Positions 1 to 5,557 of a stretch of 6,244 bases of DNA are shown piece after piece. Position 1 is the stretch's first letter, and each line of letters starts with the position of its first letter. The DNA is taken from assembly GCA_948874605.1 (NCBI GenBank), contig CAQRXS010000073.1:1-6244 (forward strand). The letters are read 5' to 3'. Source of the DNA: an uncultured Bacilli bacterium (GTDB lineage: Bacteria > Bacillota_I > Bacilli_A > RF39 > UBA660). A program made the translations under genes and the position numbers. The notes under the pieces were generated by a model. The model did no database searches. It was given only the letters and a program-made list of their open reading frames with translations, and was not told the origin of the DNA.

Positions 1-2
1 AT

Positions 3-191
3 GATTGGTATAGTTATGAAAAGAAGGAATGGGCGAATGCAGTAATACTTAAAAACAGTGAAACGTATTGTTCAGGAGAAATCATACCAGAAGATAATAT
101 CGAGTCTTATTTTGTATGGATTCCAAAGTATAGATATCAGTTATGGAATTTAGAAGAGTATACAGAATTAATGGGATTGTGTTTTTTATAA
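3..191 (+). pseudogene. Fragment of FGE/C-type-lectin-like surface protein (5' end outside window)
   Basis: An open frame enters from the left edge and ends at TAA 189-191, giving about 62 residues. It contains DWYSYEKKEWANAVILKN, then IPEDNIESYFVWIPKYRYQLW. From memory, the pattern W-Y-x-Y-x-x-K-x-W-A-N-A-V followed by YFVWIP(R/K)Y(R/K)Y is typical of large secreted proteins of gut Firmicutes whose C-terminal half has a formylglycine-generating-enzyme/C-type-lectin-like fold. The frame resembles the family only up to about LEEYTELMG (position ~176) and then ends in a few unrelated residues, so the large C-terminal domain is missing. The matching C-terminal piece of this family appears in the two repeats at 5215-5830. 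I call it a truncated remnant. If the gene's 5' end is intact to the left, it could still make a short protein. Confidence 0.6.
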
Positions 192-402
192 TTGGTTAAA
201 TAATTCTAATAATTTCTTTTGGACGATGATGCCTTATGCAGATTCACAGTATTCTTATATTCCTTTTTCTATTCATAAACATCCTGTTATAAATGGAGCA
301 TTTAATTCCTACGAAGTGTTTCCAGTATTATTTTTATCACCGAATGTACAAATAGCGAACGGCTTAGGAACAAAAGACATTCCATATCTTTTGTCTTTAT
401 AG
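172..402 (+). pseudogene. C-terminal fragment of DUF6273-like surface/pilin-like protein
   Basis: A frame with no start codon near its beginning runs from just after TAA 169-171 to TAG 400-402. It reads WDCVFYNWLNN, then FFWTMMPYAD, and ends VFPVLFLSPNVQIANGLG followed by TKDIPYLLSL. The order 'WLN...(Y/F)W(T/L)M(T/S)PY', then '(V)RPV(L/F)YLK.NV.I..G.GT..(N)PY', marks the C-terminus of a domain (DUF6273-like, from memory) common in secreted and prepilin-like proteins of gut Firmicutes. No ribosome-binding site or N-terminal part is present, and it lies in a different frame from the preceding fragment, which it overlaps by 20 bp. The two pieces come from different families and seem to have been joined by deletion or recombination near 172-190. 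The family name is from memory. The truncation is read directly. Confidence 0.55.
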
Positions 403-455
403 GTATTAGTATATTGCTAGTGCTTTTTTGTTACAATTTTTTTATAGATACTTCA

Positions 456-484
456 TTTACTAAATTTTATTTTTTTGATATACT
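456..484 (+). promoter_or_regulatory. Candidate sigma-A promoter of the transketolase gene
   Basis: TTTACT (456-461), a 17-bp spacer and TATACT (479-484) lie 28 bp upstream of the transketolase start. The -10 sits inside TTTTTGATATACTT, which also occurs at the left edge of both repeats at 5215 and 5558. The ribosome-binding site AGGTGG (503-508) follows. The -35 is weak, at 4 of 6 consensus bases. Confidence 0.5.
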
Positions 485-512
485 TATTTTGAGAATAAAA
501 GTAGGTGGGAAT

Positions 513-2492
513 ATGAATCAAAATGATATTCGAGCATTAAATGAATTAAAAATGCTTACAATAGATACTATTAATCGAGCTGGCGGGGGAAGCCCTGGTA
601 TTTGTCTTGGCATGGCACCCGTAATGTATAGCTTGTTTACGCGTATTTTAAATGTAAATCCAAAAGGTGAAAATTATTTTAATCGAGATCGAGTGATTTT
701 ATCTTCATCACATATTACGCCTCTTTATTATGCAATGCTTCATATGGCAGGATTCTCTATTTCAAAAGATGATTTGATGCGTTTTAAGAGAATGGAATCT
801 ATTGTTCCAGGATTTCCTGAATTACATAATCCCTTCCCTGTGGAAGCAACTACAGGATACGCGGGTGACGGAGTAGGAATGGCTGTAGGAATTGCCCTTG
901 CAAGAAGATATTTAGATGCGTTGATTAAGGAAGAAGATAATAAGGTTAATCTTTTATCTTTTACTACCTATTGTTTTTTATCAGATGCCGATATGATGAG
1001 TGGGGCAAGTGCTGAAGCTTTCTCTTTTGCTGGATCTCAACATTTAGAAAATTTGATTTTTTTGTATGATGCAAATGGAATGGGAGCAGATGGAGATATC
1101 CAGACAGTTTTAGAAACCGATATTGAGAAAAGTTTTGTTGCTCAAGGTTTTTATGCGGATACTCTAAAAGATGCAACTAACATTAAAGAAATTGCTAGAG
1201 CCATTGAATCAGCAAAAAATAGTGGAAAACCTTCCATTTTGATTTTTAAAACAAAAATTGGAGCTGATTCTTTCAATGAAGGAAAGAATATTGTTCACAG
1301 TGGAGTATTATCACTAGATGATACAAATACACTAAGAAGAAAATATAATTTATTTTTACCTCCTTTTGAAGTATCTAAAGATTCTATATTACATATTGAG
1401 AAATCTATGAGTGATAGAACACTCAAGTTATATTCTAAATGGAAAGAACATTATGCAAGAGTAAAGACTATTAATAGTCCTAATTTAAATCATATTTTAA
1501 ATCTTTTGGAAACTGGTAAAACTTCGATTGATTTTTATGCTGAAAATTATAAAATAAATGATGGATATCGAGAATCTTTGATTGAGTCTAACTATAAAAT
1601 TATGAATTTAATAGCTCCTAAAAGTAATTTATTCTTGGGAGGAAGTGCAGGACTGCATTTAACTACACAAACCATTATTGGTGGCAGTGAATATTTAAAT
1701 GTTCTGAATAAAAAAGGGAAAAATATTCGTTTTGGAGCTCGGGAACGCGGCATGAGTTATATTTTAACTGGTATGGCACTTATGGGACTTCGCGTATTTG
1801 GTTCTACTGAATTATGCTATGCGAATGAAATGAAGTCTGGTATTCGTTCTAGTGCAATCCAAAATTTGCCAGTAACTTATATTTTTACGCATGATTCTTT
1901 GTATACTAATGATCCATCGCCACTTCGTGTTCCTGTAGAAGAAATTTCCATGCTTCGAAATACGCCAAATCTAACAGTCTATCGACCAGCAGATATTTTA
2001 GAACTTATGGGATGTTGGCAAAGTATTTTAACAAGTGGGAAACCTAGTGCATTGGTATTAACAAAAAACAGTGTTCCTAAATTACCAGGATCTACTGTTG
2101 ATATTGCACGCGGAGCATATATTATAAAAAAAGAAGTTGCCCGTTTGGATGGGATTATTCTTACAACAGGAAGCGAAGTAGTCAGTAGTATGCAAATTGC
2201 TTTTGATCTTTATGCAAAAGGTCTTGATATTAGAGTAGTTTCCATGCCTTCGGTTGAATTGTTTCGAAGTGCAGGAGTTGAGTATGAAACCGAATTATTA
2301 CCAAAGAGTGTGAAACGAATTGTTATTGAAGCTGGTATTTCATCCGTTTGGAATCGCTATGCATCTAGTGAAGAACATATTTTAGGAATCGATGATTATG
2401 CTTTGAATGGATTGCCTGTCGAAGTATTACAAAATATGAACTATGATTATGATACATTGAAAATGAAAGTTGAAGCTTTATTGCGAAAATAA
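513..2492 (+). CDS. tkt: Transketolase-family protein with altered active site
   Basis: 659 residues, near the usual ~665 for transketolase. Transketolases move two-carbon ketol units between sugar phosphates in the cytosolic pentose phosphate pathway, using thiamine diphosphate and a divalent metal. The start is ATG 513, 4 nt after AGGTGG; the frame opens further upstream at 414 but has no ribosome-binding site there. All three parts are recognisable: N-terminal cofactor domain (about 1-310), pyrimidine domain (about 350-515, with GGSA 377-380, RFGARERGM 406-414, THDS 459-462) and C-terminal domain (LTTGSEV near 550). By comparison with E. coli transketolase from memory, H67, D158, N188, H262, R353, E411 and H460 are kept. 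The GHPG His is S27, the GHPE His is F101, the Glu of GDGxxxEG is S163 (SDADMMSG), and the His of GPTHQP is lost (PSPLRVP). It may therefore be a transketolase with altered substrate use, or inactive. sirA follows, as in Bacillus. The family is certain; activity is not. Confidence 0.88.
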   Translation: MNQNDIRALNELKMLTIDTINRAGGGSPGICLGMAPVMYSLFTRILNVNPKGENYFNRDRVILSSSHITPLYYAMLHMAGFSISKDDLMRFKRMESIVPGFPELHNPFPVEATTGYAGDGVGMAVGIALARRYLDALIKEEDNKVNLLSFTTYCFLSDADMMSGASAEAFSFAGSQHLENLIFLYDANGMGADGDIQTVLETDIEKSFVAQGFYADTLKDATNIKEIARAIESAKNSGKPSILIFKTKIGADSFNEGKNIVHSGVLSLDDTNTLRRKYNLFLPPFEVSKDSILHIEKSMSDRTLKLYSKWKEHYARVKTINSPNLNHILNLLETGKTSIDFYAENYKINDGYRESLIESNYKIMNLIAPKSNLFLGGSAGLHLTTQTIIGGSEYLNVLNKKGKNIRFGARERGMSYILTGMALMGLRVFGSTELCYANEMKSGIRSSAIQNLPVTYIFTHDSLYTNDPSPLRVPVEEISMLRNTPNLTVYRPADILELMGCWQSILTSGKPSALVLTKNSVPKLPGSTVDIARGAYIIKKEVARLDGIILTTGSEVVSSMQIAFDLYAKGLDIRVVSMPSVELFRSAGVEYETELLPKSVKRIVIEAGISSVWNRYASSEEHILGIDDYALNGLPVEVLQNMNYDYDTLKMKVEALLRK

Positions 2493-2497
2493 CATTA

Positions 2498-2531
2498 TTC
2501 GACATATTATACGCATTGTCTCGTCTATACT
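2498..2531 (+). promoter_or_regulatory. Spo0A-box-like site and -10 in front of sirA
   Basis: TTCGACA (2498-2504) is the exact reverse complement of the 0A-box core TGTCGAA. TATACT at 2526-2531 fits a -10, with no good -35 at 17-18 bp (CATATT). If transcription starts near 2538, the box is centred near -37, the usual place for Spo0A to activate a sigma-A promoter. B. subtilis sirA is known to be induced directly by Spo0A~P, so function and site agree. One caution is that the leader would be only ~12 nt. An alternative reading is TTGCGA (2481-2486), 18 bp, TATTAT (2505-2510), in which the box would lie between the elements and act as a repressor site. Confidence 0.5.
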
Positions 2532-2549
2532 ATTTTTAGGGTGAAGAGA

Positions 2550-2978
2550 ATGCGTCATTTTTATATATTTGAAATAAAAAAAGAAGTGAAAAAGTTAACG
2601 AAAGATAATTCTTATGATTTATTTCATACTTTGGAAACTATTTACTATCATCGAGAAGAAACCGGCATTAGTTATATGTTTTTGCAGCAGTTAATTTCAC
2701 CAATTGCTACAAAAGAACTTGATATACGTTTGTTTAAACATTATAAAGATAACTATTTTTATATGAAATACAGAAACACACATAGTATGCATGATGTGTA
2801 TCGCAAAGAAAACACAACATTAAAGCTCTTTAAAACGTATCTTAAATTAGAAACAAATGTTGTGAAACCAAGATTTTTAGAGGAACTACAAGAAAATCCT
2901 AATTTTTTTGTTTGTGATTTCGAATCAAAAGATTATTTTTGGTTAGAATCATTGAGTAAATTGAGTACAATAGGTTGA
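2550..2978 (+). CDS. sirA: SirA-like sporulation inhibitor of replication
   Basis: 142 residues (B. subtilis SirA is about 148). SirA binds the N-terminal domain of DnaA and blocks new rounds of replication when cells commit to sporulation. Here the start MRHFYIFEIKKEV resembles the family's RHYYTYLIKEEF opening. The end NPNFFVCDFESKDYFWL matches the family's characteristic SPCFLAMDFNSKRYGWL ending (compared from memory). The middle is poorly conserved. ATG 2550 is chosen because AGGGTG (2538-2543) lies 6 nt upstream; GTG 2541 in the same frame overlaps that site. Its place just after a transketolase gene is the same as in Bacillus, which supports the call independently. There is no signal peptide or membrane segment. 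The last 46 bp overlap the 3' end of tmcAL on the opposite strand, and no terminator separates them. Its presence suggests a spore-forming lineage or one with a retained regulator. Confidence 0.77.
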   Translation: MRHFYIFEIKKEVKKLTKDNSYDLFHTLETIYYHREETGISYMFLQQLISPIATKELDIRLFKHYKDNYFYMKYRNTHSMHDVYRKENTTLKLFKTYLKLETNVVKPRFLEELQENPNFFVCDFESKDYFWLESLSKLSTIG

Positions 2979-4051
2979 TTTTTTTTATCAAATTGTGAAG
3001 ATGCAGAGTGGCTTAAAATAGCATAAAGCTCACTTGCTCTTTTTTCATATAAATATTGTTTGCTATTATAGTTAATTTTTGTTGGGAGAAGAATCTTTTG
3101 ACGATTCTTTTTTAAATAATTTCTTCCTTCTTGGCTAAATCCTAATATATTCATATAAACAATTTTTTCATTTGCATCTTGTTTCTGAATTCCCAAGAGA
3201 ATATGAATAATCATTCTTTTGATGCGGTTATAGGTATATCGCTTGCTTTTGACAGCCAATATAAGGTCATCTAGCTTATTTGCATGTTCGATTTCCTTTT
3301 TTAATTTATTGTCTAGGCCTTCTGTTACATCTAAGTAGGAATCTAAGTGATTATCTGTTATAATTTTTACTTTCAGTAGAGTAAATAGTAATTTTTCGTC
3401 AATGTGTGTAATAGAGGAAAGTGCTTCGTTAGGTAAGTATTTTGTTATGTTTTGTTCTGTTTTAATTTTTTCACGAATATTTGAGGCACTAATAATCTCG
3501 TTACAAGAAGTAGTATCGTGATAGTCGTTTGTACGTTTTAGAGCTTCATATTGTATTGGTAATTTTAATTTTAAAATCGCTTTAATATAAGAAATTCCTA
3601 ATAAATCATTTGGCATTATTTGGCTATGTTCATTTAGAGCTTGATTTAGGAGAGCTGGGTAGCTTAAACCACATGCCTGTTTTATTTTAAATTCTTCTTG
3701 TAATTGTTTTTTGGCAAGAGACTCGAAATGATTTATATCGCATGTTTCGCTACCAAAAACAATTTTTTCTACTCCTACAGAGTTTAATAAGATGATACTT
3801 GCTTCTGCGAATTTATCTGCTGATTGAGTTCCGTATAATACAGGAAGCTCGATTACTATATCTACACCAAAAGATAAAGCTATTTTAACCTTAGCTTCTT
3901 TACTTAGAATAGATATTTCTCCTCGTTCTAAAAAATATCCGTTTAAGCATAGTACGATTGTTGATTTTGGATATTGCTTCTTAATTTCGTTTAAATGATA
4001 AATATGTCCGTTATGAAAAGGATTATATTCACATATTATGCCAATTGTCAT
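2933..4051 (-). CDS. tmcAL: tRNA(Met) cytidine acetate ligase (TmcAL/YlbM)
   Basis: 372 residues, somewhat shorter than B. subtilis YlbM (about 415). TmcAL uses ATP and acetate to make N4-acetylcytidine at wobble position 34 of elongator tRNA-Met, in the cytosol. Visible family marks are the nucleotidyltransferase-type opening IICEYNPFHNGH (5-16) with HxGH at 13-16, LNGYFLERGE near 36-45 (family MSGxFxQRGE), IVFGSE near 97-102, PNDLLGISY near 147-155, LKRTNDYHD near 171-179 and SASNIR near 188-193. The start is complement ATG 4051, with GGTGATT (complement 4055-4061) 3 nt upstream. The frame can open further upstream (4096), but the family begins at M-T-I-G-I. It is divergent from yceD-rpmF, the arrangement also found in Bacillus (ylbM / ylbN-rpmF). 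Its stop lies inside sirA on the other strand. Confidence 0.92.
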   Translation of the reverse strand: MTIGIICEYNPFHNGHIYHLNEIKKQYPKSTIVLCLNGYFLERGEISILSKEAKVKIALSFGVDIVIELPVLYGTQSADKFAEASIILLNSVGVEKIVFGSETCDINHFESLAKKQLQEEFKIKQACGLSYPALLNQALNEHSQIMPNDLLGISYIKAILKLKLPIQYEALKRTNDYHDTTSCNEIISASNIREKIKTEQNITKYLPNEALSSITHIDEKLLFTLLKVKIITDNHLDSYLDVTEGLDNKLKKEIEHANKLDDLILAVKSKRYTYNRIKRMIIHILLGIQKQDANEKIVYMNILGFSQEGRNYLKKNRQKILLPTKINYNSKQYLYEKRASELYAILSHSASSQFDKKNQPIVLNLLNDSNQK

Positions 4052-4067
4052 AGGAATCACCATGCAT

Positions 4068-4096
4068 AGTCTAACATAAGTAGAAAAAAGTTTCAA
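4068..4096 (-). promoter_or_regulatory. Candidate promoter of tmcAL
   Basis: On the minus strand, TTGAAA (complement 4091-4096), a 17-bp spacer and TAGACT (complement 4068-4073) are preceded directly by TGT, an extended -10. The implied leader is only about 10 nt and begins at the ribosome-binding site, so the start of transcription would need mapping to settle it. Confidence 0.5.
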
Positions 4097-4133
4097 AAAT
4101 ATTTTTATAGAAGTGTAGTAAAAATAAAATGTA

Positions 4134-4152
4134 TTCTTATAAATTATAAGAA
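4134..4152. promoter_or_regulatory. Perfect 19-bp palindrome between divergent promoters
   Basis: TTCTTATAAATTATAAGAA is a perfect inverted repeat of 9 bp arms around one central base. It lies between the tmcAL and yceD-rpmF promoters and has no T-run of the kind a terminator needs. The size and symmetry fit a dimeric repressor site. It resembles, but does not match, the 7-1-7 boxes of Fur-family regulators. In AT-rich intergenic DNA it could also be chance. Confidence 0.3.
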
Positions 4153-4180
4153 GATAGGGAATTGTTTTTTTATATTTCCG

Positions 4181-4209
4181 TTGTATTTCTTTTTTTGTTA
4201 AAGTATAAT
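4181..4209 (+). promoter_or_regulatory. Sigma-A promoter of yceD-rpmF
   Basis: TTGTAT (4181-4186), a 17-bp spacer and a consensus TATAAT (4204-4209). The operon's ribosome-binding site AGAAGG follows at 4218-4223. The -10 is perfect and the spacing is ideal. Confidence 0.7.
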
Positions 4210-4231
4210 GTAATTAAAGAAGGTGATGCAA

Positions 4232-4708
4232 TTGGATTTGAAAAAAGTTCCAATTCGAGAAATCGAATTTCATGGAATTGTTAATATTGAAAAAAAGTAT
4301 TATGAGAAAACTGGAGTATTGGATGTTAAAAATGTTGATTTAGAGTTTTCTATAACTAAAGATGCAAATCAAGATGAGGTATTTTTGTTACATTCTAAGG
4401 GAATTTTTTTACTCGAAGATGCTAGAACGTTAGAACCAGTAGAATACCCATTTGAAATCCATTTGAAAGAAAAGCTGACTATAGATAGTGAATTCTATGA
4501 TAGATTTTTAATAAATTCTCAAAATACACTTGATATTCTTGCAATTTTATGGGAAAATATTGTACTGGAAATCCCCATTAGTTATACGGTTGCGGAAGAT
4601 TTAAAAAGTACGAATGAAACCTATAGAATCATCGGGGAAGAAAGTATAGAGAAAGTTGATCCAAGATTAGCTCCACTTTTGGAGTTACTTGATAAAGAAA
4701 AGGAGTGA
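4232..4708 (+). CDS. yceD: YceD/DUF177 family protein
   Basis: 158 residues from TTG 4232. The family sits directly before rpmF in most bacteria and is linked to large-subunit rRNA accumulation and ribosome assembly (23S rRNA processing in plants and E. coli); its exact reaction is unknown. Family marks here are ARTLEPVEYPFEI in the middle, NTLDILAILWENIVLEIPI toward the C-terminus, and the ending DPRLAPLLELLDKEKE. The start is uncertain. TTG 4232 lies 8 nt after AGAAGG (4218-4223) within a strong GAAGGTGAT complement to 16S rRNA, so I prefer it. ATG 4226 and GTG 4223 are in frame but overlap that site. The Cys usually found just before the 'RTLEPV' motif is replaced (DARTLEP). The stop is 4 bp before the rpmF start, so the two genes are cotranscribed. 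Confidence 0.87.
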   Translation: MDLKKVPIREIEFHGIVNIEKKYYEKTGVLDVKNVDLEFSITKDANQDEVFLLHSKGIFLLEDARTLEPVEYPFEIHLKEKLTIDSEFYDRFLINSQNTLDILAILWENIVLEIPISYTVAEDLKSTNETYRIIGEESIEKVDPRLAPLLELLDKEKE

Positions 4709-4712
4709 AACT

Positions 4713-4925
4713 ATGAAACTAAACCTTCAATTATTTGCTGTTCCTTTCAGAAGAACTAGTAAAACAAAGAAAAGAATGCGTCGTACTCATTTGAAGAAAA
4801 CAGTAGGAGCAATTACTACATGTCCAAAATGTGGAGAAGCATTAAGACCTCATAGAGCATGTGCAAAGTGTGGTTTCTATAAGAATGAAGATGTTTTACA
4901 TATTCAAAAAGAAGAAGAAAATTAA
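4713..4925 (+). CDS. rpmF: Ribosomal protein bL32 with Prp-type N-terminal leader
   Basis: 70 residues. bL32 is a small basic protein of the 50S subunit near the peptide exit region. The core AVPFRRTSKTKKRMRRTH (9-26) is the bL32 signature. A zinc ribbon follows with C37, C40, C50 and C53 (CPKC ... CAKC), so this is the zinc-binding form. The ending has the acidic tail KEEEN. It differs from the usual bL32 (M-AVPxRRTSK) by eight extra N-terminal residues, MKLNLQLF, so the protein starts MKLNLQLFA-VPFRR. No other start codon lies near the AVPF point, and AAGGAG (4700-4705) is 7 nt before ATG 4713, so the extension is real. It closely resembles the LNLQFFA leader that the Prp protease removes from bL27 in Firmicutes. 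It is the last gene of the yceD operon and its stop overlaps the terminator. Confidence 0.95.
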   Translation: MKLNLQLFAVPFRRTSKTKKRMRRTHLKKTVGAITTCPKCGEALRPHRACAKCGFYKNEDVLHIQKEEEN

Positions 4926-4948
4926 TTAGGGATTCCTAATTTTTTTTT
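4924..4948 (+). terminator. Rho-independent terminator of yceD-rpmF
   Basis: AATTAGG (4924-4930), loop GATT, CCTAATT (4935-4941), then a run of T to 4948. The first two bases belong to the rpmF stop codon, so transcription ends immediately after the gene. plsX, which follows rpmF in many bacteria, is absent. Confidence 0.88.
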
Positions 4949-4965
4949 GAGTTTTTTATAAAGGC

Positions 4966-4998
4966 AAAATAAAACTCGAAATTTAAGATTTCGAGTTT
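4966..4998 (-). terminator. Rho-independent terminator of tRNA-Arg
   Basis: On the minus strand, AAACTCGAAAT pairs with ATTTCGAGTTT (11 bp, 5-nt loop, 4972-4998) and is followed by TATTTT. It begins 11 nt past the tRNA 3' end. On the plus strand there is no T-run after the stem, so it serves the tRNA. Confidence 0.85.
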
Positions 4999-5009
4999 GA
5001 AGTCTATAA

Positions 5010-5086
5010 TGGTGTTCTGGGCGAGATTCGAACTCACGACCGATCGCTTAGAAGGCGATTGCTCTATCCAGCTGAGCTACCAGAAC
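5010..5086 (-). tRNA. tRNA-Arg(UCU)
   Basis: On the minus strand the 77-nt cloverleaf starts with the acceptor GTTCTGG (complement 5080-5086), paired with CCAGAAC, then discriminator A and an encoded CCA (complement 5010-5012). The D arm is AGCTCAGCTGGATAGAGC. The anticodon stem ATCGC/GCGAT encloses loop CTTCTAA with anticodon TCT. The T loop is TTCGAAT, within GTGAGTTCGAATCTCGC. It reads AGA/AGG, the main arginine codons in AT-rich genomes. It has its own promoter and terminator and is transcribed away from the repeats on its right. Confidence 0.97.
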
Positions 5087-5105
5087 ATCTTGCAATAACA
5101 AGAAG

Positions 5106-5134
5106 ATTATAATATAAAAAATAAATAAATTCAA
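5106..5134 (-). promoter_or_regulatory. Promoter of tRNA-Arg
   Basis: On the minus strand, TTGAAT (complement 5129-5134), a 17-bp spacer and consensus TATAAT (complement 5106-5111), 19 bp before the tRNA 5' end. This is near-ideal for a strong sigma-A promoter. Confidence 0.75.
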
Positions 5135-5228
5135 GTGATTTTGAAAACTTTTATGGTTATTCGTAAATTCCTTGCCTTAAGAAATATTTTAAAATGGATT
5201 TTCTTTGAAATTTTTTTTTGATATACTT

Positions 5229-5419
5229 TTGGCTGGGAATGAATCAAATGCCGACAACGCGAACTTTGTGAACCCGACGAATCCTTGGTTCAATCGTGGT
5301 GAATCGTACATCAATGGTTCGGAGGCAGGAGTGTTTGCATTCGGTCATGATAACGGTTCAGCAAACTCAAACGATAGCTTTCGTGTCGTCTTGTAGACTA
5401 TTTTTCAAAAGTGATTTAA
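5229..5419 (+). pseudogene. DGR-target-like C-terminal remnant, copy 1, frameshifted
   Basis: The reading frame gives GNESNADNANFVNPTNPWF, NRGESYINGSEAGVFAF, then SANSNDSFRVVL. This is the C-terminal end of a C-type-lectin/FGE-like fold; the WF-N-R-G-x-x-Y-x-N-G-x-x-A-G-V-F ... S-F-R-V-V-L pattern is typical of DGR variable proteins (from memory). Only about 55 residues remain, and the rest of the protein is absent upstream. A one-base deletion compared with copy 2 (CTTG against CCTTG near 5391) puts TAG 5394-5396 in frame. Restoring it would read on to TAA 5417-5419. There is no ribosome-binding site before TTG 5229, so it is probably not translated. Confidence 0.7.
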
Positions 5420-5455
5420 GATAAGGAAAATTGGAAAAAATAGAGATTCATTTCC

Positions 5456-5470
5456 TAGTGTAAAGCACTA
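5456..5470. other. Small hairpin in the repeat 3' flank, copy 1
   Basis: TAGTG-TAAAG-CACTA. The corresponding place in copy 2 (5801-5812) is AGTG-TAAT-CACT, so the pairing is kept although the loop and one arm base changed. DGR variable regions in phage BPP-1 have a hairpin just downstream; this one is shorter and ~65 bp away, so the likeness is weak. Confidence 0.35.
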
Positions 5471-5498
5471 AAAATTTGAATAGATTAATGGGACGAGT

Positions 5499-5525
5499 AG
5501 AATTTTCGAAAGTTCTTTTAATTTG
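5499..5525 (+). terminator. Possible weak terminator after copy 1
   Basis: AGAATTTTCGAAAGTTCT (5499-5516) is a near-palindrome, followed by TTTTAATTTG. The stem is AT-rich and the T-run is interrupted. It lies where copy 2 has its clear terminator, just past the end of the repeat. Confidence 0.3.
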
Positions 5526-5557
5526 TTTCATATTTAATAAATAGTTTTTTGTTTTAA

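Larger units (their letters stand above)
5215..5487 (+). repeat. Direct repeat, copy 1 (VR-like unit)
   Basis: This unit begins TTTTTGATATACTTTTGG and ends GAATAGATTA. It matches 5558-5830 at a period of 343 bp, with about 30 differences by my manual alignment. Similarity stops sharply at both ends. The first ~40 bp and the stretch after the coding part are nearly identical between copies. Most differences fall in the 117-bp core 5256-5372. Confidence 0.9.

Noticed and set aside
376..402. Hairpin AAAGACA ... TGTCTTT as a terminator of the left remnant
   Set aside because: The stem is short with a long loop and no T-run follows.
964..1176. 70-residue open frame on the minus strand inside the transketolase gene
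   Set aside because: Shadow of the transketolase gene, with no ribosome-binding site or recognisable protein.
5010..5100. tRNA-Arg as the attachment site of an integrated element carrying the repeats
   Set aside because: The repeats lie on the 5' side of the tRNA. No duplicated tRNA 3' end and no integrase is visible.
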